A stretch of DNA of 29,130 nucleotides from the NCBI GenBank assembly GCA_964645645.1, contig CAZYBC010000013.1:1-29130 (forward strand), given 5' to 3'. A model generated the notes under the pieces. That model had not been told where the DNA came from. It worked only from the letters and a program-made list of their open reading frames with translations, and made no database searches. This stretch comes from CAZYBC01 sp964645645. Its GTDB lineage: Bacteria; Patescibacteriota; Microgenomatia; UBA1400; PJMF01. The translations under genes were made by a program, and so were the position numbers. This document shows positions 5,872-13,168 of this stretch, in pieces. Each line of letters opens with the position of its first letter. The stretch's first letter is position 1.

Positions 5872-7911
5872 ATGCTCAATACTGACAAAATTCTCTACAT
5901 TTTACCTGATGTTGCTTATTTAGCAGAATTGCTACCAGGCAAACAGGAATACAATTATCAAGTTTCTAACTTCCATCAGATTAATGGTAAGTTTTTGGAT
6001 GATAACGAATTTTTAGCTGAAAACGTGGTTAAGCTTTTGGCTAAATTTGAGCAAGATACTTATCGTTTGGTTTTACCTGATTTTTTGTTTACCAATACCA
6101 TTTTAAATATCAAAGAATCTAGTGAAACAGCGGTGAAGGAATATCTTAAAGAAAAAGTTTTACCACAGTTAGACATTAGCCATAAAACTCACCAAATTCA
6201 ATTTTATGTGTTAACCCAACATAAAGGGGTGTTTAAAGTTCAACTATCTGCAATTGAAAATAGCCTTTTGGCGCCAATTAAAGCCGCGGCTAATCAATAT
6301 GGGCTGACTTTGGAAAAAATTTATCCTTTAAGTTGGACAACTAAATCCTTAATTTCCCTTGAACCTTCTGTTTCGGTGGTGCAAATGGGTTCTAAACTTT
6401 ACTTGGCTCAACATTATATTGGTGTTGATCAGACTAATGATACTGATACCAGTGATTCCGAAAAATTAGTTGAAACAATAAAAACTCTTAAAGGGGCTGA
6501 GCCAAGTATTCAGACTATTTATTTAGCAACCAGCAAATTAATTGAAGATAAATTTAAAACTGGCTTAAAAGATATGTTGCCAGTTCAACAGCTAGCTGAT
6601 GATGCTTCAGCTGGTGAGATGCCTTCTTATGTTAAATTATTAATTGAAGCAGGAATGAAAACTTTATCTATCCCTGATTTTCAATTACCAGAATTTAATT
6701 TTGTTAAAGTAGCTGCTGATCAAGCTGCTTTAACTATGGCTAAAGATAAGGTTGAAGAGCAAGCAGAAGAAGTTACTCCTGCAGAATCAGCTAAAGAGCC
6801 TGATCAAGAAGAACCAGCCAGTTCTCCAGTGACTCCATCAGATGAGAGTGATTTGCCCAAACCAGCAATTTTAGCTGATGAAACTGTTCGTGAAAAAGCT
6901 GAAGAATTAGCTAAACCAGCCGTGCAAGTGAAAACTCTTGATTTAGATGAAGAAAGTGCTGAAGAAGTGGCTCCTGAAGCTGACCCAACTCCAAGTTTAG
7001 CTTCTTTAAAGACAACTGCCTCACCAACTGTAGTCACTCGTGGTTTTAGTTCTTTTGAAGATGATAGCGAGGAAGATACTCTTCCAGTTAAAAGTTCTGA
7101 GACAGATGACTCTACTTCTCAATTAAAAGCTAAAAAAGAAGAGCCGGCTACTATTCATTTAGATGATCAACCAGATGTAGATTTAAGTCAGTTTAGTCAA
7201 GAGTCAGAAGAAACTGAAGATAAGCCAGTTTTTAAAATTAATAGTTCAGATCAAGAATCTGACTCAGATTCCGATGTAACTGATACTCCCGTGACGCATG
7301 AACAAAAACCTGTTATGATGAGTGACAATAGCAAGGAACTAGTCAAGGAAAGCGCTATGAGTGATCAAATTTCTTCTTCCACTAAAACAGAAATTAAAGA
7401 AAAGGACGTTATTAAAAATAAATCTGGTATTGGGGGGATGTTAAAAACAGTCTTTGTGTTTTTAGCTTCTGTGGCAGTAACTGTCGCCATTGGCATTGGT
7501 TTAGGTCTTGGTTTTATTAAATTTACTAATAAAACTGATAGTGAAAAGGTAGCTGAGACTCCAGTAGTAGAAGAAATTCCTCAGCCAACTCCTACTGTAA
7601 TGCCTACTCCAGAACCAACTCCAGAAGTTGATAAAGAAAAATATCAAATTTTAGTGGTCAATGCGACTAGTATTTCTGGTCACGCTGGTGAAACTAAAAC
7701 AGCTTTAACTAAAGATGGCTTTGCTAATGTTTCAGCTACTAATGCTAAAGGTGATTATGAAGAAGGCATCTATGTTTTATTAGCCGAAGAAGATGCCGCA
7801 ATGGTAAAACTTTTATCAAAATCTAGTGGCCTAGATTTAGTTTATCAAGATGGCAAAAAAACTGAAGATCCCAGTGATAAATATGATGCCGTGATTGTTT
7901 TAGCTAAATAA
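5872..7911 (+). CDS. Membrane protein with cytosolic N-domain and LytR_C-like C-domain (679 aa)
   Basis: Three-part architecture. Residues 1 to about 280 form a folded, apparently cytosolic domain (segments such as TYRLVLPDFLFTNTILNI and SVVQMGSKLYLAQ recall degenerate actin-like PilM/GspL folds, a weak resemblance). Residues about 285-515 are a low-complexity acidic Glu/Asp/Ser/Pro/Thr linker. A single membrane helix lies at about 526-552, then a PTPTVMPTPEPTPE spacer, then a C-terminal domain (about 590-679) opening YQILVVNATSISGHAGETKTAL with the pattern of LytR_C (LytR/CpsA/Psr C-terminal domain). The catalytic LCP domain is missing, so it is not itself a teichoic-acid-type ligase. It probably links a cytoplasmic module to the cell envelope. 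An in-frame ATG 15 nt upstream was rejected because it overlaps the -10 box. greA follows with its own promoter. Confidence 0.8.
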   Translation: MLNTDKILYILPDVAYLAELLPGKQEYNYQVSNFHQINGKFLDDNEFLAENVVKLLAKFEQDTYRLVLPDFLFTNTILNIKESSETAVKEYLKEKVLPQLDISHKTHQIQFYVLTQHKGVFKVQLSAIENSLLAPIKAAANQYGLTLEKIYPLSWTTKSLISLEPSVSVVQMGSKLYLAQHYIGVDQTNDTDTSDSEKLVETIKTLKGAEPSIQTIYLATSKLIEDKFKTGLKDMLPVQQLADDASAGEMPSYVKLLIEAGMKTLSIPDFQLPEFNFVKVAADQAALTMAKDKVEEQAEEVTPAESAKEPDQEEPASSPVTPSDESDLPKPAILADETVREKAEELAKPAVQVKTLDLDEESAEEVAPEADPTPSLASLKTTASPTVVTRGFSSFEDDSEEDTLPVKSSETDDSTSQLKAKKEEPATIHLDDQPDVDLSQFSQESEETEDKPVFKINSSDQESDSDSDVTDTPVTHEQKPVMMSDNSKELVKESAMSDQISSSTKTEIKEKDVIKNKSGIGGMLKTVFVFLASVAVTVAIGIGLGLGFIKFTNKTDSEKVAETPVVEEIPQPTPTVMPTPEPTPEVDKEKYQILVVNATSISGHAGETKTALTKDGFANVSATNAKGDYEEGIYVLLAEEDAAMVKLLSKSSGLDLVYQDGKKTEDPSDKYDAVIVLAK

Positions 7912-7973
7912 AAAAAATATCTAAATAGTAAGATTTATAGGATAAATTTAATAATTAAAAATTAAAATTGGAC

Positions 7974-8001
7974 TTGAATCAATAGAAAAAGTATTTATAC
8001 T
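7974..8001 (+). promoter_or_regulatory. greA promoter (TTGAAT-16-TATACT), leaderless
   Basis: TTGAAT (-35, 4/6) and TATACT (-10, 5/6) are separated by 16 nt. The -10 ends 8 nt before the greA ATG, predicting a leaderless mRNA. Confidence 0.55.
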
Positions 8002-8009
8002 ATCAATTT

Positions 8010-8495
8010 ATGGCAAAATTAAATCTTAAACAAATTGTCGAGTTAACAGCCGAGGGTTTGGAAGAACTTAAGCAAGAATTAAATGATTTAGAAACTGTTA
8101 AATTACCAGCAGTTATTGATCGTGTTTCTCAAGCTCGCGAACATGGTGATTTAAGTGAAAATTCTGAATATCAAAGTGCTAGAGATGATCAAGGTATTAT
8201 TGAAGCTAGAATTTCAGAGATTGAAGAAGTAATTGCTAAAGCGGTAGTGGTTAAAAATACTAGCAGCCGTCTTAAAATTGGAGTTGGTTCTACGGTGGTG
8301 GTAGTTTTAGAGAAAAATCCTAAAAAAGAATTCACTTATACCATTGTTGGTGAATTTGAAGCTGATCCAGCTGAAGGTAAAATTTCCAGTGTTTCTCCAT
8401 TAGGGCAAGCCTTATCTGGTAAGAAAAAGAGTGATAAGGTAAAAGTAGCAGCTCCAGCGGGGGAAATTGTCTACATTATCAAAGAAATTAAATAA
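8010..8495 (+). CDS. greA: Transcription elongation factor GreA
   Basis: GreA enters the secondary channel of RNA polymerase and stimulates cleavage of backtracked RNA. The 161-residue length is normal. The N-terminal coiled coil (about residues 10-80) carries the tip motif REHGDLSENSEY with Asp47 and Glu50, the acidic residues that help hold the catalytic metal in characterised GreA. The C-terminal FKBP-like globular domain (about 85-161) includes the conserved 'S-P-L-G-Q-A-L-x-G-K' turn. It stands alone: its own promoter is upstream and a strong GC-rich terminator follows 16 nt after the stop. Confidence 0.96.
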   Translation: MAKLNLKQIVELTAEGLEELKQELNDLETVKLPAVIDRVSQAREHGDLSENSEYQSARDDQGIIEARISEIEEVIAKAVVVKNTSSRLKIGVGSTVVVVLEKNPKKEFTYTIVGEFEADPAEGKISSVSPLGQALSGKKKSDKVKVAAPAGEIVYIIKEIK

Positions 8496-8511
8496 ATAAA
8501 CTTAAAATAAC

Positions 8512-8537
8512 AAAACCCCGCTTAGGCGGGGTTTTTT
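8512..8537 (+). terminator. Intrinsic terminator of greA
   Basis: The stem AAAACCCCGC/GCGGGGTTTT with loop TTAG is followed by more T. It is the most GC-rich hairpin in the window and a textbook terminator, separating greA from lysS. Confidence 0.95.
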
Positions 8538-8562
8538 GATATGATCAAGAGGATTAATCTAG

Positions 8563-8568
8563 TATAAT
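8563..8568 (+). promoter_or_regulatory. -10 box of the lysS operon (TATAAT)
   Basis: Perfect TATAAT, 30 nt before the lysS ATG, so this mRNA would have a short leader of roughly 23 nt containing a weak purine-rich site (GAGAAAG). No convincing -35 was found. Confidence 0.6.
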
Positions 8569-8598
8569 TAACGGGTAAACAAAATAGAGAAAGTAATT

Positions 8599-10281
8599 AT
8601 GGATCAAGGTAAATCAAATCTTAAACAGGCTGAACATTGGTTAGATCAGCTTAAAAAAGAAATCTTAGCTTGGCAGAAAACTCAAAACATCGACCATTTT
8701 CATGTTGATGATATGAAAACTCCTTCTGGACGAGTTCATACTGGTTCTTTGCGAGGGGTGTTATTACATGATTTAGTAGCCAAAGCTTTACAAGAAGCAG
8801 AGCAAAATGGCGAAAGTAATTTGCCAGTTAAAAGTACTTATGTATTTAATGACATGGATTCTATGGACGGTTTACCAGCTTATCTTCCTCAAGAAGAATA
8901 TCAGCAACATATGGGTAAACCGATGTTTAAAATTCCAACTCCTAGTTTAGATCAATGTGGCATTGATTTTTCTCAAGCTAGTGAGGCTGAAAAACAAGAA
9001 TTTGCCCAAGCTCCTAATTTTGGTGCTTTTTATGCCCTGGATTTTATTAAAGCCTTTCGTCGTTTGGGTTGTGAACAAGAAGTAGTGTTTAGCCATGAAT
9101 TGTATGAGAGCGGTCAAATGAATGAAGTAATTCGTTTTGTTTTAGACCATGTGGCTGAAATTAAAGAGGTTTACCAAAAAGTAGCTGACTATAAATTACC
9201 GGATGATTGGTACCCTTTTCAAGTGATTTGTCCTAAATGTGGCAAATTGGGTACGACTTTAACTACTGGTTGGGATGGTGAAAAAGTTAGTTTTGAATGC
9301 CAAGAGCATAAAGTTGATTGGGCACAAGGTTGTGGCTATAAAGGAGAAATTAGTCCTTTTGATGGTCATGGCAAGCTATTATGGAAAGTAGATTGGCCAG
9401 CTCACTGGCAAGTGATGGGCGTTAATATTGAAGGAGCTGGTAAAGATCACAGTAGTGCAGGTGGTTCTAGAGATATGGCCGATGTGATGATTAAGCAACT
9501 TTTCCACTTCCCTGTTCCTTTTAATATTCCTTATGAATGGATTCTCATTCGTGGAGCTAAGATGAGTTCTAGTAAAGGTGTTGGCACTAGCGCAAGAGAA
9601 TTTGGAGAATTATTTTCTCCTCAAGTAGGAAGATTTTTATTTACTAGCCGTCATTATAAAAGTGTGATTGATTTTGATCCTCGTACCATGGCTATTCCTG
9701 ATTTGTTTGATCAATATGATCAAGCGGCTCGGATTTATTGGCAACAAGAAACCGGTGATCAACGTTTGGCACGCTCGTTTGCATTGGCTCAGATTGGAGA
9801 AATCCCAGCCGCCTATTTTTTGCCTCGTTTTCGTGATTTAGCCGTGTGGTTACAAGATCCCAAAATTGATTTGGTGGCTAAAGCTAGTGAAATTAAAGGC
9901 AGTGCTTTAACTGAGCAAGAAATTGCTGAATTAATGCAACGTCAAGCTTATGCTCAAGTTTGGTTAGAGCGTTATGCACCAGCCGATTTTAAAACTGGGG
10001 TGACTAAAGATTTACCTGAACAGACCAAAGCTTTTACAGCTGAACAAAAAAACTTTTTGGGCGAAGTTAGCCAATTGGTTGATAGCCAAACTTGGGAACC
10101 ACAAGATTTACAACAAGCAATTTTTGATTTAGCTAAAGCTAGTATCGGCCCAAGACAAGGATTTCAAACTATTTATCTGGGTTTCTTAGGCAAAACTTCT
10201 GGCCCTAAAGCCGCTTGGTTTTTATTAGACCTAGAGCCAGAATTCCGTCGGACTAGAATCAAGGAAATTCAAGCCTTATAG
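8599..10281 (+). CDS. lysS: Class I lysyl-tRNA synthetase
   Basis: Charges tRNA-Lys with lysine using ATP. This is the class I (archaeal, Rossmann-fold) enzyme, not the class II LysRS of most bacteria. The HIGH-equivalent is PSGRVHTGS (residues 42-50), and the KMSKS loop is KMSSSKG (321-327). Between them is the Cys-rich insertion of the family (CPKCG at about 211-215, further Cys around 234-247), a likely zinc site, and the GKDHSSAGGSRD segment typical of LysRS-I. Length 560 residues, in the family range. The C-terminal half is helical, as for the alpha-helix cage anticodon-binding domain. The HD-hydrolase gene follows after 16 nt, so the two are probably co-transcribed. The substrate tRNA-Lys(UUU) lies about 6 kb upstream. 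Some databases call this form lysK. Confidence 0.95.
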   Translation: MDQGKSNLKQAEHWLDQLKKEILAWQKTQNIDHFHVDDMKTPSGRVHTGSLRGVLLHDLVAKALQEAEQNGESNLPVKSTYVFNDMDSMDGLPAYLPQEEYQQHMGKPMFKIPTPSLDQCGIDFSQASEAEKQEFAQAPNFGAFYALDFIKAFRRLGCEQEVVFSHELYESGQMNEVIRFVLDHVAEIKEVYQKVADYKLPDDWYPFQVICPKCGKLGTTLTTGWDGEKVSFECQEHKVDWAQGCGYKGEISPFDGHGKLLWKVDWPAHWQVMGVNIEGAGKDHSSAGGSRDMADVMIKQLFHFPVPFNIPYEWILIRGAKMSSSKGVGTSAREFGELFSPQVGRFLFTSRHYKSVIDFDPRTMAIPDLFDQYDQAARIYWQQETGDQRLARSFALAQIGEIPAAYFLPRFRDLAVWLQDPKIDLVAKASEIKGSALTEQEIAELMQRQAYAQVWLERYAPADFKTGVTKDLPEQTKAFTAEQKNFLGEVSQLVDSQTWEPQDLQQAIFDLAKASIGPRQGFQTIYLGFLGKTSGPKAAWFLLDLEPEFRRTRIKEIQAL

Positions 10282-10297
10282 CTTTTAGAAAGTTTTA

Positions 10298-10849
10298 ATG
10301 TCTTTACCAACTCGTGAACAAACTGAAAATTTATTAAAAGAATATATCCAAAATCAAGCCTTACGTCATCATTGTTATATGGTGGCACAAGCTATGGCCG
10401 CTTATGCTCAAATTTTGGGCGAAGATGCTGAGTTATGGTACCAAACAGGTTTATTACACGACTTAGATTGGGAAAAATATCCTGATGAGCATCCTAATAG
10501 AGCTGTCAAAGAAATTTTACTGGACTATCCTAGTGAACTCTTAGAAGCTATTAAAGCCCATGCCCCTAGTAGAACTGGCAAAACAGCAGAAACCAATTTG
10601 GAAAAATATTTATTTGCTTGTGATGAATTAAGTGGTTTGATGCACGCGGTTAGTTTAATGAGACCAAACGGTTTTGCTGATATGCAATATTCTAGTGTGA
10701 AAAAGAAACTCAAAGACAAAAGTTTTGCTGCGAATGTGAGCCGAGAAGATATTCAGACTGGTTTTACTTTGATTGCTAAAGAACCTAATGAACACGTGAC
10801 TTTTTTAATTGAAGTTTTTAAAAAAATGCCTACTAAGGCTGAAAATTAA
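10298..10849 (+). CDS. HD-domain (HDIG-type) phosphohydrolase
   Basis: A 183-residue single-domain protein of the HD superfamily, metal-dependent phosphohydrolases or phosphodiesterases. Ligand candidates in order are His24/His25 (LRHHCYM), the His54-Asp55 doublet in TGLLHDLDWEKYP, His65, His88 (IKAHAPS) and Asp109 in ACDELSGLM. This is the arrangement of the 'HDIG' uncharacterised subgroup that acts on small nucleotides or phosphorylated metabolites, so the substrate is unknown. No membrane helix or second domain. It starts 16 nt after lysS and has a weak purine-rich site, so translation probably depends on the upstream gene. The repeat element begins 12 nt after its stop. Confidence 0.85.
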   Translation: MSLPTREQTENLLKEYIQNQALRHHCYMVAQAMAAYAQILGEDAELWYQTGLLHDLDWEKYPDEHPNRAVKEILLDYPSELLEAIKAHAPSRTGKTAETNLEKYLFACDELSGLMHAVSLMRPNGFADMQYSSVKKKLKDKSFAANVSREDIQTGFTLIAKEPNEHVTFLIEVFKKMPTKAEN

Positions 10850-10861
10850 AGGATGATAGAA

Positions 10862-11026
10862 TAGACTTACTGCGAAATAAGCCTTTCGGCTGTAGAATCG
10901 CTCTTTAAGGCTGCAAAGGTTGTTTTCTCGCTCGAAGTAGCATGGCTACTACTTCGTTCAAAAACAAACCTTTTCGCCCTTAAATATCAATTCTTCGCTA
11001 CGAAATTTTATCTCGCAGTAAGTCTA
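10862..11026. repeat. 165-bp inverted-repeat element upstream of serS
   Basis: The termini are inverted repeats (10862-10879 and 11009-11026, 17 of 18 matching). Further inside, TTTAAGG/CCTTAAA and AAAGGTTGTTTT/AAAACAAACCTTTT also pair imperfectly, and the centre is a perfect 8-bp stem (CGAAGTAG at 10933, CTACTTCG at 10949, 8-nt loop). The whole piece can thus fold into one long hairpin. Its end recurs next to tRNA-Lys. It has no ORF. Target duplications were not evident. Possibly a MITE-like or REP-like element. TCTAAT at 11023-11028 could act as -10 for serS. Confidence 0.75.
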
Positions 11027-11049
11027 ATAAACTCATCCGAAAGGAACTT

Positions 11050-12330
11050 ATGCTCGATATCAAATTTATCCGCCAAAATGCCGATCAAGTTAAGCAGGCT
11101 TGTGTAGCCAAAAATTTTGACTCTCAAATTATTGATCAATTGTTAAGCGTTGATCAACAACGCTTGCAAGTTTTAAAACAAGTAGAAGAATTACGGGCAG
11201 CTAGCAATACTAATGTAGAAGCAATTAAACAGCAAGTCAGTGCCGGTCAAAAACCCGCCGCTGATTTAGTAAGCAAAGGCAAAGAATTAAAACAACAGCT
11301 TAAAGCATTAGAACCCAACCTTAAGGAATTAGACGATCAATTTGCCGAGCTTTTATTACAAGTTCCTAATGTTCCAGCTCAAGATGTCCCAGTGGCTAAA
11401 GATGAAAGCGGCAATGTGGTAGTGCGTCAAGAAGGCGAATTACCTAAATTTGATTTTCAGCCTAAAACTCACGAAGAACTCATGGAAGCCTTAGATTTGG
11501 TAGAAACCAAACAAGCAGTTAAGATTGGTGGTTTTAGATCTTACTTTTTGCGTAATGAAGCTGTGTTGTTAGAGCAAGCAATTTTAAATTATGCCCTTAA
11601 ATTAATGGTGGCAGAAGGTTTTACTCCCATGACTGCTCCTGTGTTGGTTAATAGAGAAGCCATGGTTGGCACAGGTTATTTCCCTTGGGGAAAAGAAGAT
11701 CATTATTATACTCAAGATGATCAAATTTTAGCTGGTACAGCTGAAGTAGCCTTAACCAGTTTTTACGCTGGCCAGACTTTAAGAGAAGCAGATTTGCCAG
11801 TTAAATTGACTGGGATTTCTCCTTGTTTTAGACGTGAAGTTGGCTCTTATGGTAAAGACACCAAAGGCATTATTAGAGTACACACTTTTAATAAAGTGGA
11901 GCAAGTGGTTTACACAGTGGCTGATGAAACTGAAACTAGAAAATGGCATGAAAAAATGCTGGGTTTTAGTGAAAAATTACTTCGTGATTTAGGTTTACCT
12001 TATCAAGTTTTACAGATGTGCACTGGCGATATGGGGGCTGGTCAACGTAAAAAGTATGACTTAGAAACTTGGTTCCCTGGTCAAAATAAATATCGTGAAA
12101 CTCATTCAGCTAGTTATTTCAATGATTTCCAAGCAAGACGTTTAAATATCCGTTATCAAGCTAAAGATGGCACTTTAAAGTATGTTTATACTCTTAATAA
12201 TACCGTGGCCGCTACGCCAAGACTTTTGGCGGCAGTCATTGAAAATTACCAACAAGCTGACGGCAGTATATTAGTGCCAGAAGTATTAAGAGCTTGGGTA
12301 GGGATGGAAAAAATTAGTAGAAAAAGATAA
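11050..12330 (+). CDS. serS: Seryl-tRNA synthetase
   Basis: Class II synthetase that charges tRNA-Ser (and tRNA-Sec where present). The N-terminal antiparallel coiled coil (about residues 25-105) is the arm that grips the long variable loop of tRNA-Ser. The catalytic core has motif 2 at SPCFRREVGSYGKDTKGIIRVH (from about residue 257), ending in the FNKVEQV strand, and motif 3 around NNTVAATPRLLAAVIENYQ with Arg391. Motif 3 is unusual, since N-G-S-G-x-A-V-G-R is the more common form, but the Arg and the following helix are kept. Length 426 residues, standard. A Shine-Dalgarno AAAGGA lies 5 nt before the ATG. It converges with the PIN toxin gene with only 3 nt between stop codons. Confidence 0.96.
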   Translation: MLDIKFIRQNADQVKQACVAKNFDSQIIDQLLSVDQQRLQVLKQVEELRAASNTNVEAIKQQVSAGQKPAADLVSKGKELKQQLKALEPNLKELDDQFAELLLQVPNVPAQDVPVAKDESGNVVVRQEGELPKFDFQPKTHEELMEALDLVETKQAVKIGGFRSYFLRNEAVLLEQAILNYALKLMVAEGFTPMTAPVLVNREAMVGTGYFPWGKEDHYYTQDDQILAGTAEVALTSFYAGQTLREADLPVKLTGISPCFRREVGSYGKDTKGIIRVHTFNKVEQVVYTVADETETRKWHEKMLGFSEKLLRDLGLPYQVLQMCTGDMGAGQRKKYDLETWFPGQNKYRETHSASYFNDFQARRLNIRYQAKDGTLKYVYTLNNTVAATPRLLAAVIENYQQADGSILVPEVLRAWVGMEKISRKR

Positions 12331-12333
12331 ACG

Positions 12334-12864
12334 CTAAACTCTTTGTTTAAATTTAAGATTAATAAATTCATAATTAGGTCTTAGAATAGCAAGACAAATC
12401 ATATTTTGTTTATTTTTATTTTCATAAATTAAGTTTTTATGACTGAGAGTTATAAAAAAAGGATAAGGAAAGTCTTTAACGTTAGCTGTCGCAATTGGAA
12501 GATTATAGATAATTGAGGTTGAAGCAATAATTTTATCTCCCAAACTAACAGAATTTTTAAGATTGTGATCAGTTTGATAATATAAACTTCCTAGTTTTCC
12601 AGCTCCTAGAATTACTCTATCAGTAGTCGAAAAATTACTTAGCTTATTTAAAAATTCTAAAACTTGTTTTTCTTTAATTTTATGAGCGCCATCAATGAGT
12701 TCTAGTGCTGTGATTTCTGAAATAGCTATTGTAGCAGTGTTATTAGTCCATTCTTCAATTTGTTTAGCAATGATTTTTTCTTTATTGGTATCTAACCAAT
12801 ATTCAATAACACAGGAATCAAGTAATAAATATTTATTTTTAGTTTTTTCAATAGATGGAGACAT
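12334..12864 (-). CDS. PIN-domain ribonuclease, VapC-like toxin
   Basis: A 176-residue PIN-domain protein, most likely an RNA-cleaving toxin. The four acidic positions that hold metal in the family are visible: Asp16 in YLLLDSCVIEYWL, Glu55 in EITALELIDG, Asp110 in SVSLGDKIIAS, and Asp131 in ATANVKDFPYP. The 'hhhDsshh' opening and 'T-A-N-x-x-D-F' end are the classic VapC layout. The C-terminal 40 residues extend beyond the usual length (about 130-140). It overlaps the upstream small gene by 17 nt, as expected for a toxin-antitoxin pair. Its target cannot be read from the sequence. Confidence 0.85.
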   Translation of the reverse strand: MSPSIEKTKNKYLLLDSCVIEYWLDTNKEKIIAKQIEEWTNNTATIAISEITALELIDGAHKIKEKQVLEFLNKLSNFSTTDRVILGAGKLGSLYYQTDHNLKNSVSLGDKIIASTSIIYNLPIATANVKDFPYPFFITLSHKNLIYENKNKQNMICLAILRPNYEFINLKFKQRV

Positions 12865-13042
12865 TATCTGGATAAGAGATTAGATTTTTTTTGGAGGCTT
12901 TTTTAGCTGCTTTAATAATTTCTTTTACACTCAAACCAATTTTTACATCTTTATCATAATCAACATCAGTAATTTCAATACCGCCCACTTTTAAAGAAGG
13001 AATTTCTGGAGATAATTGTTCAAATATTTGAGTGGCGTTCAT
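12848..13042 (-). CDS. Putative antitoxin of the PIN toxin (64 aa)
   Basis: A 64-residue protein encoded directly before the PIN gene and overlapping it, which is the main reason for the call. The sequence has an acidic first half (GGIEITDVDYDKDVKIG) and a basic helix (VKEIIKAAKKASKKN) near the end. It does not match AbrB, RHH or Phd/YefM antitoxins that I can recognise. It may wrap the toxin with the C-terminal tail and bind DNA or only the toxin. Upstream lies a poorly resolved AT-rich promoter region shared divergently with secA. Confidence 0.65.
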   Translation of the reverse strand: MNATQIFEQLSPEIPSLKVGGIEITDVDYDKDVKIGLSVKEIIKAAKKASKKNLISYPDNVSIY

Positions 13043-13151
13043 AGTTTTATTTTCGTCTTCTTTGTTAAAAAAAACAATACAAATTTATTACACTTTAATT
13101 TTTTTTTTGCTCTTTTTAACTTGATTCTCTTATCCGAAAATTAGGTTTTTA

Positions 13152-13160
13152 TGTCATAAT
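13152..13160 (+). promoter_or_regulatory. Extended -10 of secA (TGTCATAAT), leaderless
   Basis: TGT followed by CATAAT (5/6) ends 8 nt before the secA ATG. No -35 is evident. Predicts a leaderless or nearly leaderless secA mRNA. Confidence 0.6.
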
Positions 13161-13168
13161 AAGCCGTT

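Noticed and set aside
6701..7400. Repeat array or collagen-like region in the membrane protein
   Set aside because: The segment is low-complexity Glu/Ser/Pro/Thr-rich sequence without a fixed repeat unit.
10862..11049. T-box riboswitch before serS
   Set aside because: I looked for the T-box core sequence and specifier loop layout and did not find them; the region is a repeat whose end also occurs beside tRNA-Lys.
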